NCBI GenBank assembly: GCA_015143295.1
Contig: CM026551.1
Span: forward strand, 13,131,827 to 13,195,826
From: Tetracentron sinense
Taxonomy: Eukaryota; Streptophyta; Magnoliopsida; Trochodendrales; Trochodendraceae
DNA: 64,000 nt
Direction: 5' to 3'
Of the stretch, positions 52,224 to 63,375 are shown one piece after another. Position 1 is the stretch's first letter. The number at the start of each line of letters is the position of its first letter. The translations under genes and the position numbers were made by a program. The notes beneath the pieces are model-generated. The model was not told the DNA's origin and did not search any database. It worked only from the letters and a program-made list of their open reading frames with translations.

Positions 52224-54534
52224 TTGGGTAGAGTAAAAATATACTGGTTAATAAGTTCTAACCCTTGTGATTGCTTTAAAAATTAAAATATACTAAATTC
52301 GTTAATTTTAGGGTTAGAAAAATCTTAAAAGTTCTAAGATACAAGTCTCAAAATTTCTTCAGCATTAAATAGAATTCAATTGATAATCCCTAAAATTTCA
52401 TCATTCAAAATAAATGACCAATCATAACCATAAATAAATCTGATTATCTCATGTGATTATAAAATTTAAAATTGAATTCAACTTAAGCAACATTATTAAA
52501 ATTGTCTGATTACTACTCTTTTCAAAATAAAATAACTAATAAATCATCAATAGGGTCCTCTATCTAGATTACATTCCCCTTTAAGATAATCACCTTCGGT
52601 TCCTCATTGTATTCTTCCTTAATTCACAATCTTATAATACAAATGTCAAATCTTTAAACTATCAAACAATAAAAGTTTGACTGAGTATTTAAATTACTCA
52701 GTTGATGCAAAAACATAATTAACAATATAAATAATGTACATTTTGAGTTGTGTATAATTAATAATGTCAAAGTGCGGAAACATAATGCAATTAATATAAT
52801 TATTTCATGATATTTTCATACTAAAAAACTCATGCAGACTTGTGACACTTATGCAGACTCATGTCCATTCATATTAGGTTCATACCATATTTCCATTTAT
52901 TATATTGAAACAAGCACTATATCTAGAACGTGCTACAAAATTAACGTGCATATGTATTTAGAACATGTATTCATATCCATGAAATTTCAGTATTTCCAAT
53001 TTCCTACTAGGGTCCTAAGTCCACATAAATTATAGGTTTTGTATCATCTGCATGTAAATTTCATGCTCATATCTGTACCATCTGCATAAAAATTACATGC
53101 TCATATCAGTACAATCTGTATGTAAATTTATGTTCATATCCGTACCACTAGGTTCATACCATTCATACCAGAGTTCATATCAATCATGGGTACATATGTG
53201 ACTCAAAATGCATGAACTCATACAGACTTATAATAATGCCATGATGTGTGACTCATGCTTGACCGTGACAATAGATGCATAAATAAACATAAATTAACAA
53301 GTAATATCATGTCATAATTCTTATTTATTAACAAAATATTAATATAAAATTGTGTTATGAATATTATCAATATTTTCAAAAAATGTGAAGTCATAAATCC
53401 TTAATCATTCTTTCAACCATAACTCAAACATATATCTCATCCTCCATAGAATATTCCATGATCATAATTCATCTTCTTCATTATTATTTAATCAAGATCT
53501 ATTATATGTTATATCTTAGCAACAAAATAATTTAAAACAATATTCATGATTTTTATAAATATCTTTTCAATCAAATATTTCGAGTATGAACTTTGGATCT
53601 AAACCTTAAAAAGACTACATAAGATTTGTCTCTTCAATTGGGGTTGGTCTTATACAAAAAAAAAAAATCGGGATTGATCTACACTGAAATCAAAATCTTG
53701 AAAATTAGGGTTAATCTACACCATTTATTGGTCTAAAAATTAGAGGTTTATCTACACTAATTATTTATCTAAAAATCAAGGGTTTATCTATACTCATTAT
53801 TGATCTAAAAATTGAGGATTTATCTACACCTATTATTGATCTAAAATTTAACGACCCTATTAATTAAATTGTTAATTTTACAAAACATTTTACCTCTCAA
53901 GATCGTCTCCCTACGATCAACTGTTTGCGAATGCTTTGATCTCGATTCTCAAACAAGTCTTCTTCTCCAATTGGATTATCTCGCAAAAACTCATAGAATT
54001 CCCTTCTCTCTCTCTCTCTCTCACACACACACAGATTTAGAAGACTTTTTAAAACTCTAAATCATGAGTTAAAGAGGTATTTATAGGGTTGGGGGTCCCA
54101 ATGAGAGTTAAAATGTCAAAATTAGTGTTTTCACTAATTTTTGTGCTCGATTTCCGATCTATCCGAACTTTCGGCAGATCAATCGGAGGTAGTGATCAAT
54201 CAATATTGATATCCCCGATCGATCGAATTCTGACATAAATCGTAGAAGATTTTATGGTTTTGTCTAATCGATCACAACTTATGGGCCGATCGATCGGAAC
54301 TATAACAGGTCTGATTCCATCTAATAAAAAAATATTTTGCCACTTTTAAAATATCTTTAAATTCATACAATCGAGTCATAAAAAGGGGCTCAAATGAGCA
54401 AGATAATTGAGTTTGTACTTCTCGATATTCCATATTAATTATCACAAAGAAAATGCATTAAACTTTGATAAATTTTCCTAGGAGATTAATTTAAATGACA
54501 CGAATGCCGATGAATAAAAAATCAAGTAACTACA
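52224..54534 (-). mobile_element. Probable solo LTR, about 2.3 kb, TSD TTGGC
   Basis: The right end CTACA (minus-strand start TGTAG) matches the solo LTR at 24,492-26,960. TTGGC flanks both sides (52,219-52,223 and 54,535-54,539). A minus-strand TATAAATACC lies near 54,072, followed downstream by a CT/CA-rich leader (54,006-54,032), as in the 24-28-kb LTRs. Internal CATGCTCATATCWGTAC units repeat at 53,060-53,160, and CGATCGATCG motifs cluster near 54,180-54,300. The left end lacks a clean TG, so the boundary is tentative. No retroelement genes. Confidence 0.55.
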
Positions 54535-54540
54535 TTGGCC

Positions 54541-54690
54541 CACACCACTTTTTTAACACCCAATGTCCATGGTTAATATCCACTCACCCATGGGGTTCAT
54601 CTATCCAACCTTGATTTTATAATAAATAAATTTCAATCTTTATTTAGGTAAGCTTAACTATAATTAAAATTGGGGTAAAAAGGTCCGAAT
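54541..54690. mobile_element. Palindromic foldback element, copy P9
   Basis: Left arm TTTTTTAACACCCAATGTCC, ATGGTTAATATCC, CACTCACCCATGGGG, CCAACCTTG; right arm AAGCTTAACTATAATTAAAA. Shares the inner arm of the family. It adjoins the right duplication of the probable solo LTR. Confidence 0.55.
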
Positions 54691-55070
54691 GCACGACCCC
54701 AGTCAATGCTCCAAATAAATTTCAAATGAAGCCTGACATGGTGAATATGGCTCTTAATTCGGCCCCATCGAGGATACCAACTCGGACCTCAAGAGCCTTT
54801 TCCTAGTTATGAAACCCACAAACCTGGGTGAGCTGAAAAAAATTACGTTCGTTGACATGTGAACATCGGGCTTGGGCAACAAACCCTAAAGCCTGGTTGA
54901 GGTCCTCATTGTTGTGTGTGTGTATATATATATATAAAGATTTTAACTTAAAATGAATCTATATAACCTTCTTTAACAGAATGCTTATTGGGGGTATGAC
55001 ATTATTTTAGTGCCATACCCCCTGTTTAAAGACAACCCACCATCAAGATACTTCTAATTCTAATTATCTA
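54691..55070. other. Intergenic DNA, no gene
   Basis: Contains a TG/TA microsatellite at about 54,913-54,937. Nothing else recognised. Confidence 0.35.
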
Positions 55071-56361
55071 GGGCCATTCGGAATATTGCAGTCATAAGCG
55101 ATTATGTTGATAAGTGTTGTCATAAATAAATTGTGATTTCAATAAGCGCTAATAGTTATAATCCTTTTTGGTTGGACACATGCAATAAGCGATTATTTGT
55201 GATTATGTGTGTGAGATAATCTTATTTGGTTCACCCAATTGCAAAATTGATTATTTTAGCATTCACTTCTCATTGAATCACATCTATATTCTCGACATTT
55301 CATTTTAGAATAATTCAAATTTCTAAGTTATGGTTTGACATTTGCCTTTTTTTTTTTTTGCCCAATAGCCTTGTGTTGCCTTAAACATAAATAAAAGAAA
55401 TGTGGACCTAGACCTTGATGTACACTGCAACCTGCACTCCAAGTCGATTCAACTAAAGGATCTATTGAAGGAGTACGTGGAGCTACGAAAGTTTTCCTCC
55501 GATTTTAGACGATCAATGAGAATGACCTAAGAAGATAAAATAAAGAATTTAGACGATCAACGAAACATTCTTTGTCTCCTTCTGCTCAACTCTAAAACAA
55601 CTAATCACAAAAAGCAGTAGCAAAAAATCATATTGATTTAAACTCCTCATAAAATAGCGTTCTAAAAATTGGAATGACAAGAATAATAGAACAACAAAAT
55701 TGCATAACAAACAAAAAAAAAAAACGAAGTTTTGATTTATATAAGTTGAACCCCTTTCAACTTTATGGTTTGGGTTTAAAAAAATGGTTTTTAGTGGAAC
55801 GTACTTCAATCGTTTGCTTCAGACACTGAAATCCTTTTGATTGAAAATGGCAAGCGGATTATGAGTCCTTGAAACGAAGCCCTTATGGATTTGGTATGAG
55901 ACTTTTCTTCTTGCTATCCCTATTTTAGAAAGACACGAGATTAGAACTCCATGATTTAATAAGAAAATATATTGAGAGGAAGAAATCTTGACATGGCCTT
56001 AAAATCCATGGCTAAGGGGAGAGCCATCTGATGAGAGAGTTTTTTTTTTTACTAGACAAGATGTCTCCCGCGTTTAAGAGACTATCGAGGAGAGATTTTA
56101 TCGACATTTGAAGAGAGCATGTCGAGAAGAGAGAAAAATGACATAAGCAAAAATTCTCCTTCCTCGATCCGCATAATCAATTGAAGCGTAACTGGTTACA
56201 CTATGCAATAATCACCTCCGATAGGAATTATGAAATCAATAGTTATTGACGTAATTGGTGCTTCCATAATCGATTACAAATGCTATTAATGCAACATAAT
56301 CCCAACACAATTCGATTATTGCTCAAATAAGCTGTTATATTAATTCAAATCCAACGAACCC
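55071..56361. mobile_element. TIR DNA transposon, non-autonomous, 1.3 kb
   Basis: Left end GGGCCATTCGGAATATTGCAG; right end the inverse of GGGTTCGTTGGATTTGAATT. Flanking eight bases ATTATCTA and TTAATCTA agree at 6 of 8. CAATAAGCGATTAT and AATCGATTACAAAT type motifs repeat near the ends in opposing orientations. One 86-residue frame (55,549-55,809, minus) has no recognisable domain. hAT or Harbinger origin is unresolved. Confidence 0.6.
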
Positions 56362-56639
56362 TTAATCTACCTCCTTTTTTATTATTTTTGCTACCCTATT
56401 GTCTTTGTCGTTACTAGTCAGCCAATAATGATTTAAAAAAATAAAAAATATCACAGCTAAAAAACTATTTATCTTCTTTTAAGCCTCTTTATCTTCTTTT
56501 AAGCCTAGCCTGACTCAGGCCCAACCTTGACCATAACGCTAGGGCTTAGACCTTGCCAGTTCAAATTGTGTGAGGAGTTGGACCGAACCTTGCAAGTTAG
56601 GGCTGGGCCAGGATAGACCTTGGCCCCTGGTGAACCTCC

Positions 56640-56830
56640 CTTTTAATAGATTGGCAGATTTATAATTCTCAAGCGCGCTTAAAGGCAGACGAAAACAGAG
56701 AATGAAGAAAATTCGAACTTGTCTCGTTTTTTCTTTCCTGATTAGCGCCAGCAAGTGCAACGAAACCCTCCTGTTCGTCATCTCGCAAGGTCGTTGTTCT
56801 TCCAATCTCCTCTTCTTACATCGCTAGGTA
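56640..56830 (+). other. Possible first exon and promoter of an unidentified gene
   Basis: A GC-richer stretch after AT-rich DNA, with CTCTCGCAAGG-like leader sequence, AGGCAGACGAAAACAGAG near 56,684 and a possible donor GCTAG|GTATTCC at 56,827. It looks like the 5' leader of a plant gene transcribed rightward, but no exon could be tied to it within the window. A 42-codon frame from 56,702 is not a recognised protein. Confidence 0.25.
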
Positions 56831-57769
56831 TTCCTATCTCTCCCTGCGTTTACAGTTCAGGTTAGGGTTTATATGTACTCGTTAATGGGTTCGATTTCGT
56901 TCCTTTTTAGAGCAAAGGTTAAGGTTTCAATTGAGAGGAAAATGGGAGTTCTGGGTTTGATTCCGGATTTGAGCTGAAGCTTTCTTGCTTTGATTCGCTT
57001 TTTGTAGCTGAAACCTCTCAAAAATCTGTGCTGAAATGAAGTTTTGGTCTGAATCTGATATTTTTATTTTTTATTTTTTTGAGGCGCTGATAATCGTCTG
57101 GAATGATGAGGAAAAAATTCAACTTACTACATAATTCCTGGATAAATCCCCCACCCCTTTTAATCAGAAATATCATTTAAACTAAATAAACAAAGAGCAG
57201 CAGTTAGCATTTGTAGTTGTGCACATGAGGGAGGGAGAGAAAGAGAGTGAGACCTGATCATTATGGCCGCTGGTTTTATTGTTGCCTCCGTCAACGGGTA
57301 TTTGCATAATGATAATTTTTAAAGTGGATATGAACAGAAAGCTTCTCTCACCACTCATAAAGTTAATTGCATTTTGTTTTGATTAGGATCATCACAACTC
57401 ATTCATATGGATAGATGACTACGAAGATGAACAACACTATTGGTTGAGACGGATCCATTAGGGCAACAATTAAGCAATGAAAATAGACGATACCAGTTTT
57501 TTATTTTATGCAGCTTGTAGCTGTATTATAATGTGTGTTTTGGAGTGCTGTTTTGCTCAATTATGTTAATGATACTTGCACAATAGTTGAATGACATCTT
57601 TAATATAGGGCAATTTAGAAAACTTGTAGATGGGACATAAGTAAATTTACGGTATTTTATTATATTTATAAATGAGTTGATGAATATAACCATTTCTAAT
57701 GCCTACAATAGTTCTGTTTTCTTATTATTCTTCATCCAAATGTAATTCTGTAGTTTCTGCTCTTCATAA
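56831..57769. other. Possible intron, nothing recognised
   Basis: AT-rich DNA with ordinary intron-like composition. No coding match. Confidence 0.3.
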
Positions 57770-57929
57770 TTGATTTTGACTGATAGTTGCCAAACACATC
57801 CTATGCACATAGAAGATTTTGATTTCCCTTTCTGTTTTTATTTTTCATCAATCTTGTGGGACTCTATTGCTCTATTTTTTGGGATTTATTATTATTTTAT
57901 TCATGAATCATGGGGAACTCCGTTATTTT

Positions 57930-58120
57930 ATTTGTTGGGATTCGTTTTTCTTTTTAATGAATCATTTATGACCTTAATTCTGTTATTTTTTTTTTTGCCT
58001 TTTTGATTCAAATAAACGATACCAGTTTTTTGAGATTTGTTTTTCTTTTTAATGAATCATTTATGACTATAATTATGCTTTTTTTGTTTTTTTTTTTGCT
58101 TCGAATAAACGATACCAAGT
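57930..58120. repeat. Tandem repeat of about 92 bp
   Basis: Two units share GTTTTTCTTTTTAATGAATC, ATTTATGAC and AATAAACGATACCA. A partial third unit precedes them at 57,895. T-rich; the 78- and 116-residue frames through it are low-complexity artefacts. Confidence 0.8.
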
Positions 58121-58439
58121 TAGTTTTCAAAGCTTTGAGGATTTCCATTAGTTGGAAAATGTTTATTTGTGATGCATGCACACCCACACGTGTAAGCAAT
58201 GAACTTATGTTCACCCTGAATTGCAACCTCTTACATTGTGTTCAATTATTCATATTTAAATTAATTAAATTCGCCATCTTCACCTCCTCTCTAGAGCACA
58301 AGAGGTACTTTTGTTGCTCTTGTTGTTTATTTTTTTTGATTTGTTTTCCCTAACATGCACCATGGGAGTAGCTTACCCTCATAGAAACATAAAGAACCCT
58401 TAGAACAATGGTTCTCATAATTGAATTCTTATTAAGCAA

Positions 58440-58835
58440 TTCTATTTCTCTGAAAATATAGAAGAAAGGAGTTTGGGCACCATTATCTGCCATAAAAAGG
58501 GCCAAGCCGTAATAGATGAGAAGCTATACAACTCAACTCCAACATAATTACTCTGATATAGCTGGCTCTTTTAGGTACTTGAATATTTCCCAACTGTTCG
58601 GGTGCATTTGCAATTATTGCTTCTGTGAAAATAGTAGCTAAATAATCCCAACGTGTCACATAAGGAAGGTATTGTATAATTGTTCGGTTTTCTGTAATTT
58701 TTTTCCATCACTCTTTGTAAATAACCTAATATGGGTTCATAGTCAATAACATCTTCGCCATCTAGAGTAACGATGAGTCGAAGAACACCGTGCATTGATG
58801 GGTGTTGAGGACTCATCTTCTATTTGTCATTTTTT
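58440..58835 (-). pseudogene. ndhH: Plastid DNA insertion: 5' part of ndhH
   Basis: The minus strand encodes [38 protein letters not shown], then in shifted frames [20 protein letters not shown] and [18 protein letters not shown], then FFYIFREI. This is the first third of NdhH, the 49-kDa subunit of the chloroplast NDH complex. A functional ndhH is a plastid gene of about 393 codons. Here it is truncated, has several frameshifts and sits among nuclear repeats, so it is a nuclear insertion of plastid DNA of some age. Similarity fades at about 58,443 and 58,835. Confidence 0.9.
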
Positions 58836-60128
58836 TTCCCCATATTTGGCTTACTTTTATTTTGTTTGTTTACTAATTTTTAGTTTGAATCTGATTGGTT
58901 TTGGGGATTCCTAATCATACCAATTCTAGGTAAACGACTCATTAGGTTGGGGGAACCCCCCCAACTTACAAACATGTGAGAAACTTCACCGTGGACAAAA
59001 AACGGATTGATAGATTAGGTTAAAAATTGCAACCCTACTTACCAATCAAGTAACAACCCAAAAAGTAGAAAATAAAGTTGGTATGTTTTTTGGGATTTGC
59101 CTGGAGTGGATTTTATCAATTTTATTTTATTTTATTTTCAGTAAGCTGGAATTCATATATAGAAATTAGCAAGATACAAAAGCGGGCAGAATCACCAATG
59201 GTGAATCAAAGAAAAAGAAGTAAGAAGATACAGAAAACATTGGTTAGGGAATCTGATCAAAACATTAAACTTTTTTGTTTTTCTTTTCTGGATTGGGATC
59301 AAATTCCAAACCCACTTTAATTCAATTAAACGTGTATTGGGAATATTGCTTTAAAAAATTTGATGTTAATCTCAGTGTGTCGCAATTTCTGTAGCATTTT
59401 TCCATGAGGGATGATTCCAATTTGGCAAACCAAACTGCCTTTAGATATTCGTGAGTCACCAAAAAGAAAAGAAGTTGAATTCAATTTTTAATAGCTTTTG
59501 CATAATCAAGGAGAGCAAATTAGGGCTTTGTTTGTTTATTTTCTTCTTTTTAATTTTTTTGAGTTCTGAGAGCATTGAGGATTCGAAAACTCTTAAATCC
59601 CCATCGAGGAGGTATTTTGAATCTCATGTAGAATCTATTTTTTGATCCCCACATGTTTGTTCTCATGTTGAGAATATTCTATTCCTTTCGAAATAATGTG
59701 CTTTTGATTTTTCCATTGTAACATTTCAAGTAAGATCTCAATACTGGTTATGAATCTGCAATTATTTCAAAAATTGATCATAGGACAGATTTAGTGTTGA
59801 TTTCCTCATCCTCTGCCATTGAAAGGTTGAGATGAAGAAATGACACTTTTTTTTAAAAAAAATTCTTTTGTTACATATAAATTTTGTCTAGCATATTGTT
59901 TTGTTTTTTAACAGGATAAAAACTTATGATCCTCCCGTGCTTGATTTTGTACTGTTTCATATTCTGCTTGATGATGCTGGTTTAAAGTGTGAAAGTTCTC
60001 AGTGCACATTCTATTTGTTTGATGAAATGAGAGCCGTAGTTATTTTAATTGATTGAATCTCTACAATGTGTACGTATTATGTCAGCATTGTCTTAGTTAG
60101 GCTGTGGTTGAGATTTATTTACTTTCTT
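58836..60128. other. AT-rich DNA, no gene recognised
   Basis: Frames of 60-80 residues at 59,078-59,320 and 59,451-59,645 have no domain. Possibly intron of a rightward gene. Confidence 0.3.
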
Positions 60129-60213
60129 TTTTGGTGGGCAAGCTGGGATCAAGCTGTGATTTCATGGTTGAAGTACAAGCTAACCAATTAAGCTATGAGC
60201 TTGAGCCCTAAAA
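60129..60213 (-). mobile_element. Short tRNA-derived SINE, copy 1
   Basis: On the minus strand: GGGCTCAAGCTCATAGC, an A box-like TAGCTTAATTGGTTAGC, then TGATCCCAGCTTGCCCACC and an A-run. About 85 bp, matching the copy at 60,278 in layout. Confidence 0.6.
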
Positions 60214-60277
60214 TAAAATTATTTCCAAAATGTTAAAGGGAGCTGTTTTAACTTACCAAACCGTTTCATTACATTTC

Positions 60278-60362
60278 ACTTTTTTGGTGGGTAAGCTGGG
60301 TCCTGGGATCACATGATTGCAGCACAGAATGTCAATCAATTAAGCTACTGAATTGAGCCCAA
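60278..60362 (-). mobile_element. Short tRNA-derived SINE, copy 2
   Basis: On the minus strand: GGGCTCAATTCAGTAGC, A box-like TAGCTTAATTGATTGAC, TGATCCCAGGACC, CAGCTTACCCACCAAAAAAG. Same orientation as copy 1, 65 bp away. B box weak in both. Confidence 0.6.
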
Positions 60363-60429
60363 TTGTGAAATCTTCTAGTTTATGCAGAGACACACACAAA
60401 TTAGAAGATAACCATGGCAGATTTCCTTA

Positions 60430-61629
60430 GGGCGTGTGTTCGTTTAGCGAGAAAGTGGGTGAAAGAAAACATAAGAATTTTTTTTAAAAATTTTCTTGCA
60501 AAACAACCATCAAAAGATGGAAGAAGTTTTTGGGAGAAAGTTTGTCATTATTGAGAAAGTGCAAGAAAATGGAAGTGTGTTTCTTTTTTTTTTTATTAAT
60601 ACCTCATATTATTAAACAAACCAAGAGAAGAACAGAGAAGGGCAAAGGACCGACAGGCTTACAAGCTAGTAAACACAATCCCTGCCTACTACAAACCTAC
60701 AAGACTCCCCCCAAACGACCAAGAAACCTAAAACAGAAACTCCTGGATCTCCTCCCTCGGCCTATATAACTCCACCCACTCCAAAACTGACAATCTGATT
60801 CGAGCACACACATTGGGAACGGTAGAAGAAATATCTTCAAAGACTCTTCGATTGCGCTCTTTCCAGATCTCCCAGAAGATGGCTCCAGGAAGAACGCCCC
60901 AAATCTCTTTCCACACTCCCACACCTCTTTCTCTATTCCAACCATCAAGGAGGGTGCTAATTGAGGAGGGAACCACCCACTCTACTCCCAAACGAGAGAT
61001 AAAGAACCTCCACACCTCCGTCACGAAAGAACAGTGCAAAAGAAGATGAGTCGACGTTTCTTCAGCTTGGAGACACATAAAACATCTATTCGCCAAGCTC
61101 CAACCCCTATGCTTCAAATGATCCCCGGTAAGGATTTTATCCAACCATGCTAACCAAAGAAAGAAGTACACTTTGGAAGGCATTCCGGGGTTCCACACTA
61201 CCTTACAAGGAAATGATCCCAGCGGGAGAGAACGCAAGGGCTGGTACAACAACCGAACCGAGAAATGCCCATTGCCACTCCGAGACCACGACCTGCTATC
61301 CTCAATCTCCGGGCACAGCGGATAAGAAGACAGACACTCCAGGAGACGAGAAAAGTCATTGATTTCCCAATCATTTAGGTCCCGACGCAGCCGCGGACAC
61401 CAGACGACTCCTCCAGGCCCTCTTTCGTAATAGTCCTCCACTAGAGCCTCTCTGTCAGTAGAAAGAGCATAAAGGTTACCAAAGTCATCCCTAAGACGAG
61501 ATGAGCCTACCCAGATATCCTGGCTTACAAGGTTACCGAAGTGTGTTTCTTGCACACTGAACACAAGAAAAGTGCAAGAAAGCTCATTTTCCTTTTACTT
61601 TCTCACTTTCTCGCCATACGAACGCACCC
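60430..61629. mobile_element. Tourist/Harbinger-like MITE split by a LINE
   Basis: Terminal inverted repeats of about 27 bp: GGGCGTGTGTTCGTTTAGCG at the left and the inverse of GGGTGCGTTCGTATGGCG at the right, both followed by AGAAAGT. Without the LINE and its duplication the MITE is about 234 bp. Flanking triplets are TTA and ATA, close to a TWA target site. Relatives occur at the window start and at 30,236-30,480. Confidence 0.75.
60586..61537 (-). mobile_element. Young 5'-truncated LINE with open zf-RVT frame
   Basis: 952 bp with a perfect 14-bp duplication GAAGTGTGTTTCTT (60,572-60,585 and 61,538-61,551). A T-run at 60,586 is the reversed poly-A tail. An unbroken minus frame runs from the insertion edge to a stop at 60,728, so it has hardly decayed. 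It holds SRSWSRSGNGHFSV, VYFFLWLAWLDKILTGDH, a CFMC and HLLLHC zinc pair and IFWEIWKERNRRVFE: the C-terminal zf-RVT region of an L1-type ORF2. Reverse transcriptase and endonuclease were lost by truncation at insertion. Confidence 0.92.
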
Positions 61630-61632
61630 ATA

Positions 61633-62491
61633 GAGAAAGGAAGGTCTGATTGGTTGATGAACTCTTTTTGTTGTTTAGAATCTTGGGAGGTGCTACATAT
61701 AACATATTGCCTATCGACTAACCAAAAGACATCTCGATTTTTCAAGATTGGCAGTTGATGGCCTCTTCATAATAGAGTTATTCATGTTGAGCTTTAGATG
61801 GACGGGTAGAGTGAGACTGAAAGTTCAGATGGACAGCAGCAATGGTCAGCGATGTTGACCCAGTTTGGATTATTTACACAGTGATATAACTATATAAGCG
61901 GGTAAGCAAAAAGAAAATGAAAAATAGGAAAGGGATCACTGGTGGAGAGGATCAAACAAGAAGAGGGAGTAGAGATCACTCCTAAGAGAGGATCTAAGAG
62001 AGAGATTAGATCAATAGAGGAGAAACCTTTCTCAAAGGCTCTGATATGGTGACACCATCTAAAGCTTAAGAGAATGTAGTCCATATCCAATGAGATTGAG
62101 TATGGTTCATTACATAAAACAAAGAGAGCCTCTCAAAGCAAGTACAATAATAGTATATGAGGCATGCAAGAATGGTAAGTGTATATACTATATATATATA
62201 TATAAGATATATGAGTATTGTAAGTGAAGATAATGATGTATGATGTGTATAAGTAGGGTGAGTGGATATATGGCAACTAGTTTGTTTGGGTGGGGTACTA
62301 TATGTTGAGTCTAAACTCAAAAGGTGGGTGATGGGGGCGAAGGCGACATAGAGGAATGGGATCAACGGAGAGGCAAGTCATCGCTAAAGGGTCACCCCAA
62401 GGCCAGTTGGTTCAACAATGCTATAGAATAGGATGACGACATTGGTGATAGTGATATTGGCGCCGACATCTAAGATACGTGGGGTCATGGG
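61633..62491. other. LTR-like DNA with a possible tRNA-Met primer site
   Basis: Minus-strand ATATCAGAGCC near 62,040 resembles the TGGTATCAGAGCC primer site of Copia elements. The AT-rich 62,055-62,370 stretch to its right could be an LTR, with a TA microsatellite at 62,187-62,204. No gene. Confidence 0.4.
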
Positions 62492-62805
62492 CATAGTAAC
62501 AAAGATCTCCAATTTTTTCAAAAAGTCTTGAATAAGTTGCAATTTTTTGTTGAACGATTAATTCATGAAGTATTCACGATTTTTTTCAGAGTTGTGAATT
62601 TCGCTAATTATTTACGACTTTTTGAAAATTCCTGAATAAATACCCAATATATGAAATATATTTCTTATTTTTTCATAATGAAATTTTTTATTCATTATTT
62701 ATTTATCTCTTCACCGACATTTGTATGATTTTTCCCAAATGTTGTCAATTTATTCCGAGTTTTTCCCTAGCCGAATAGTTCACAAACCCTGACTTGGTAA
62801 CTATG
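62492..62805. mobile_element. hAT MITE, family 3
   Basis: 314 bp. Left end CATAGTAACAAAG, right end the inverse of CATAGTTACCAAG. Target sites GTCATGGG (62,484-62,491) and GCCATAGG (62,806-62,813), 6 of 8. Related to the 923-bp element at 13,952-14,874 by its termini. Confidence 0.75.
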
Positions 62806-63140
62806 GCCATAGGTGACCAATACACGTGGCAAGAAGTTTTGGCGAAGACAAGTTAGGTCCACCAGCATCACCGATAAAGATAAACCTCATGGTGGAGGTT
62901 TCTAGAATGGTGGATGTTGATTGAGTAGAAGCTGGACTTCCAAACGAAAATGATGTATCATCAAAGACCACATGATGAGAAAAATAGTTGACCAAGTTGG
63001 GGATCATGGCACTTTTATCTCTTATGTTAAGCGTTATAGCCAATAAAGACACACGGTTTGGAGCAAAGATCAAGTTGGGGTGAGTTGTATGGCCAAAGAT
63101 AAGGACACATTGACACCCAAACACACATTATTGTGCACTG
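62806..63140 (-). mobile_element. Copia integrase-region fragment
   Basis: The minus frame has MFGCQCVLIFGHT, a worn FLGY block and HHVVFDDTSFSF, the end of the integrase core and its C-terminal stretch in Copia polyproteins. A fossil fragment with several breaks. Relation to the LTR-like DNA at its left is uncertain. Confidence 0.7.
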
Positions 63141-63217
63141 CATTGAACAACTTCTAAAATGTACATCTTTTATCCAGGATAATTACAGGTAAGCAATAAA
63201 TCAGATAAGTACTGGTT

Positions 63218-63360
63218 GTTTCGTTCTCTCAGCGATAGCATCGCTAATTTTGTTCTCCCTGTAAATAGTTTAGACCTTGGAGACCGTTCCCACCAAACGG
63301 GGTCATCGCTTGTTTCTTTCCCTTCTTAATCAGTGAAATATCTATTTACCGAAAAAAAGA
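63218..63360 (+). mobile_element. 143-bp LINE 3'-end stub
   Basis: Flanked by a perfect 15-bp duplication AGATAAGTACTGGTT (63,203-63,217 and 63,361-63,375). It ends in ATTTACCGAAAAAAAGA, an A-rich tail. The preceding TTTCCCTTCTTAATCAGTG looks like the 3' UTR of a plant LINE. Confidence 0.85.
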
Positions 63361-63375
63361 AGATAAGTACTGGTT

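Noticed and set aside
57770-58353. Phe-rich frames resembling membrane proteins
   Set aside because: T-rich tandem repeats generate them; no conserved residues.
58571-58816. Functional ndhH gene
   Set aside because: Truncated and frameshifted; ndhH is plastid-encoded, so this is a nuclear insertion.
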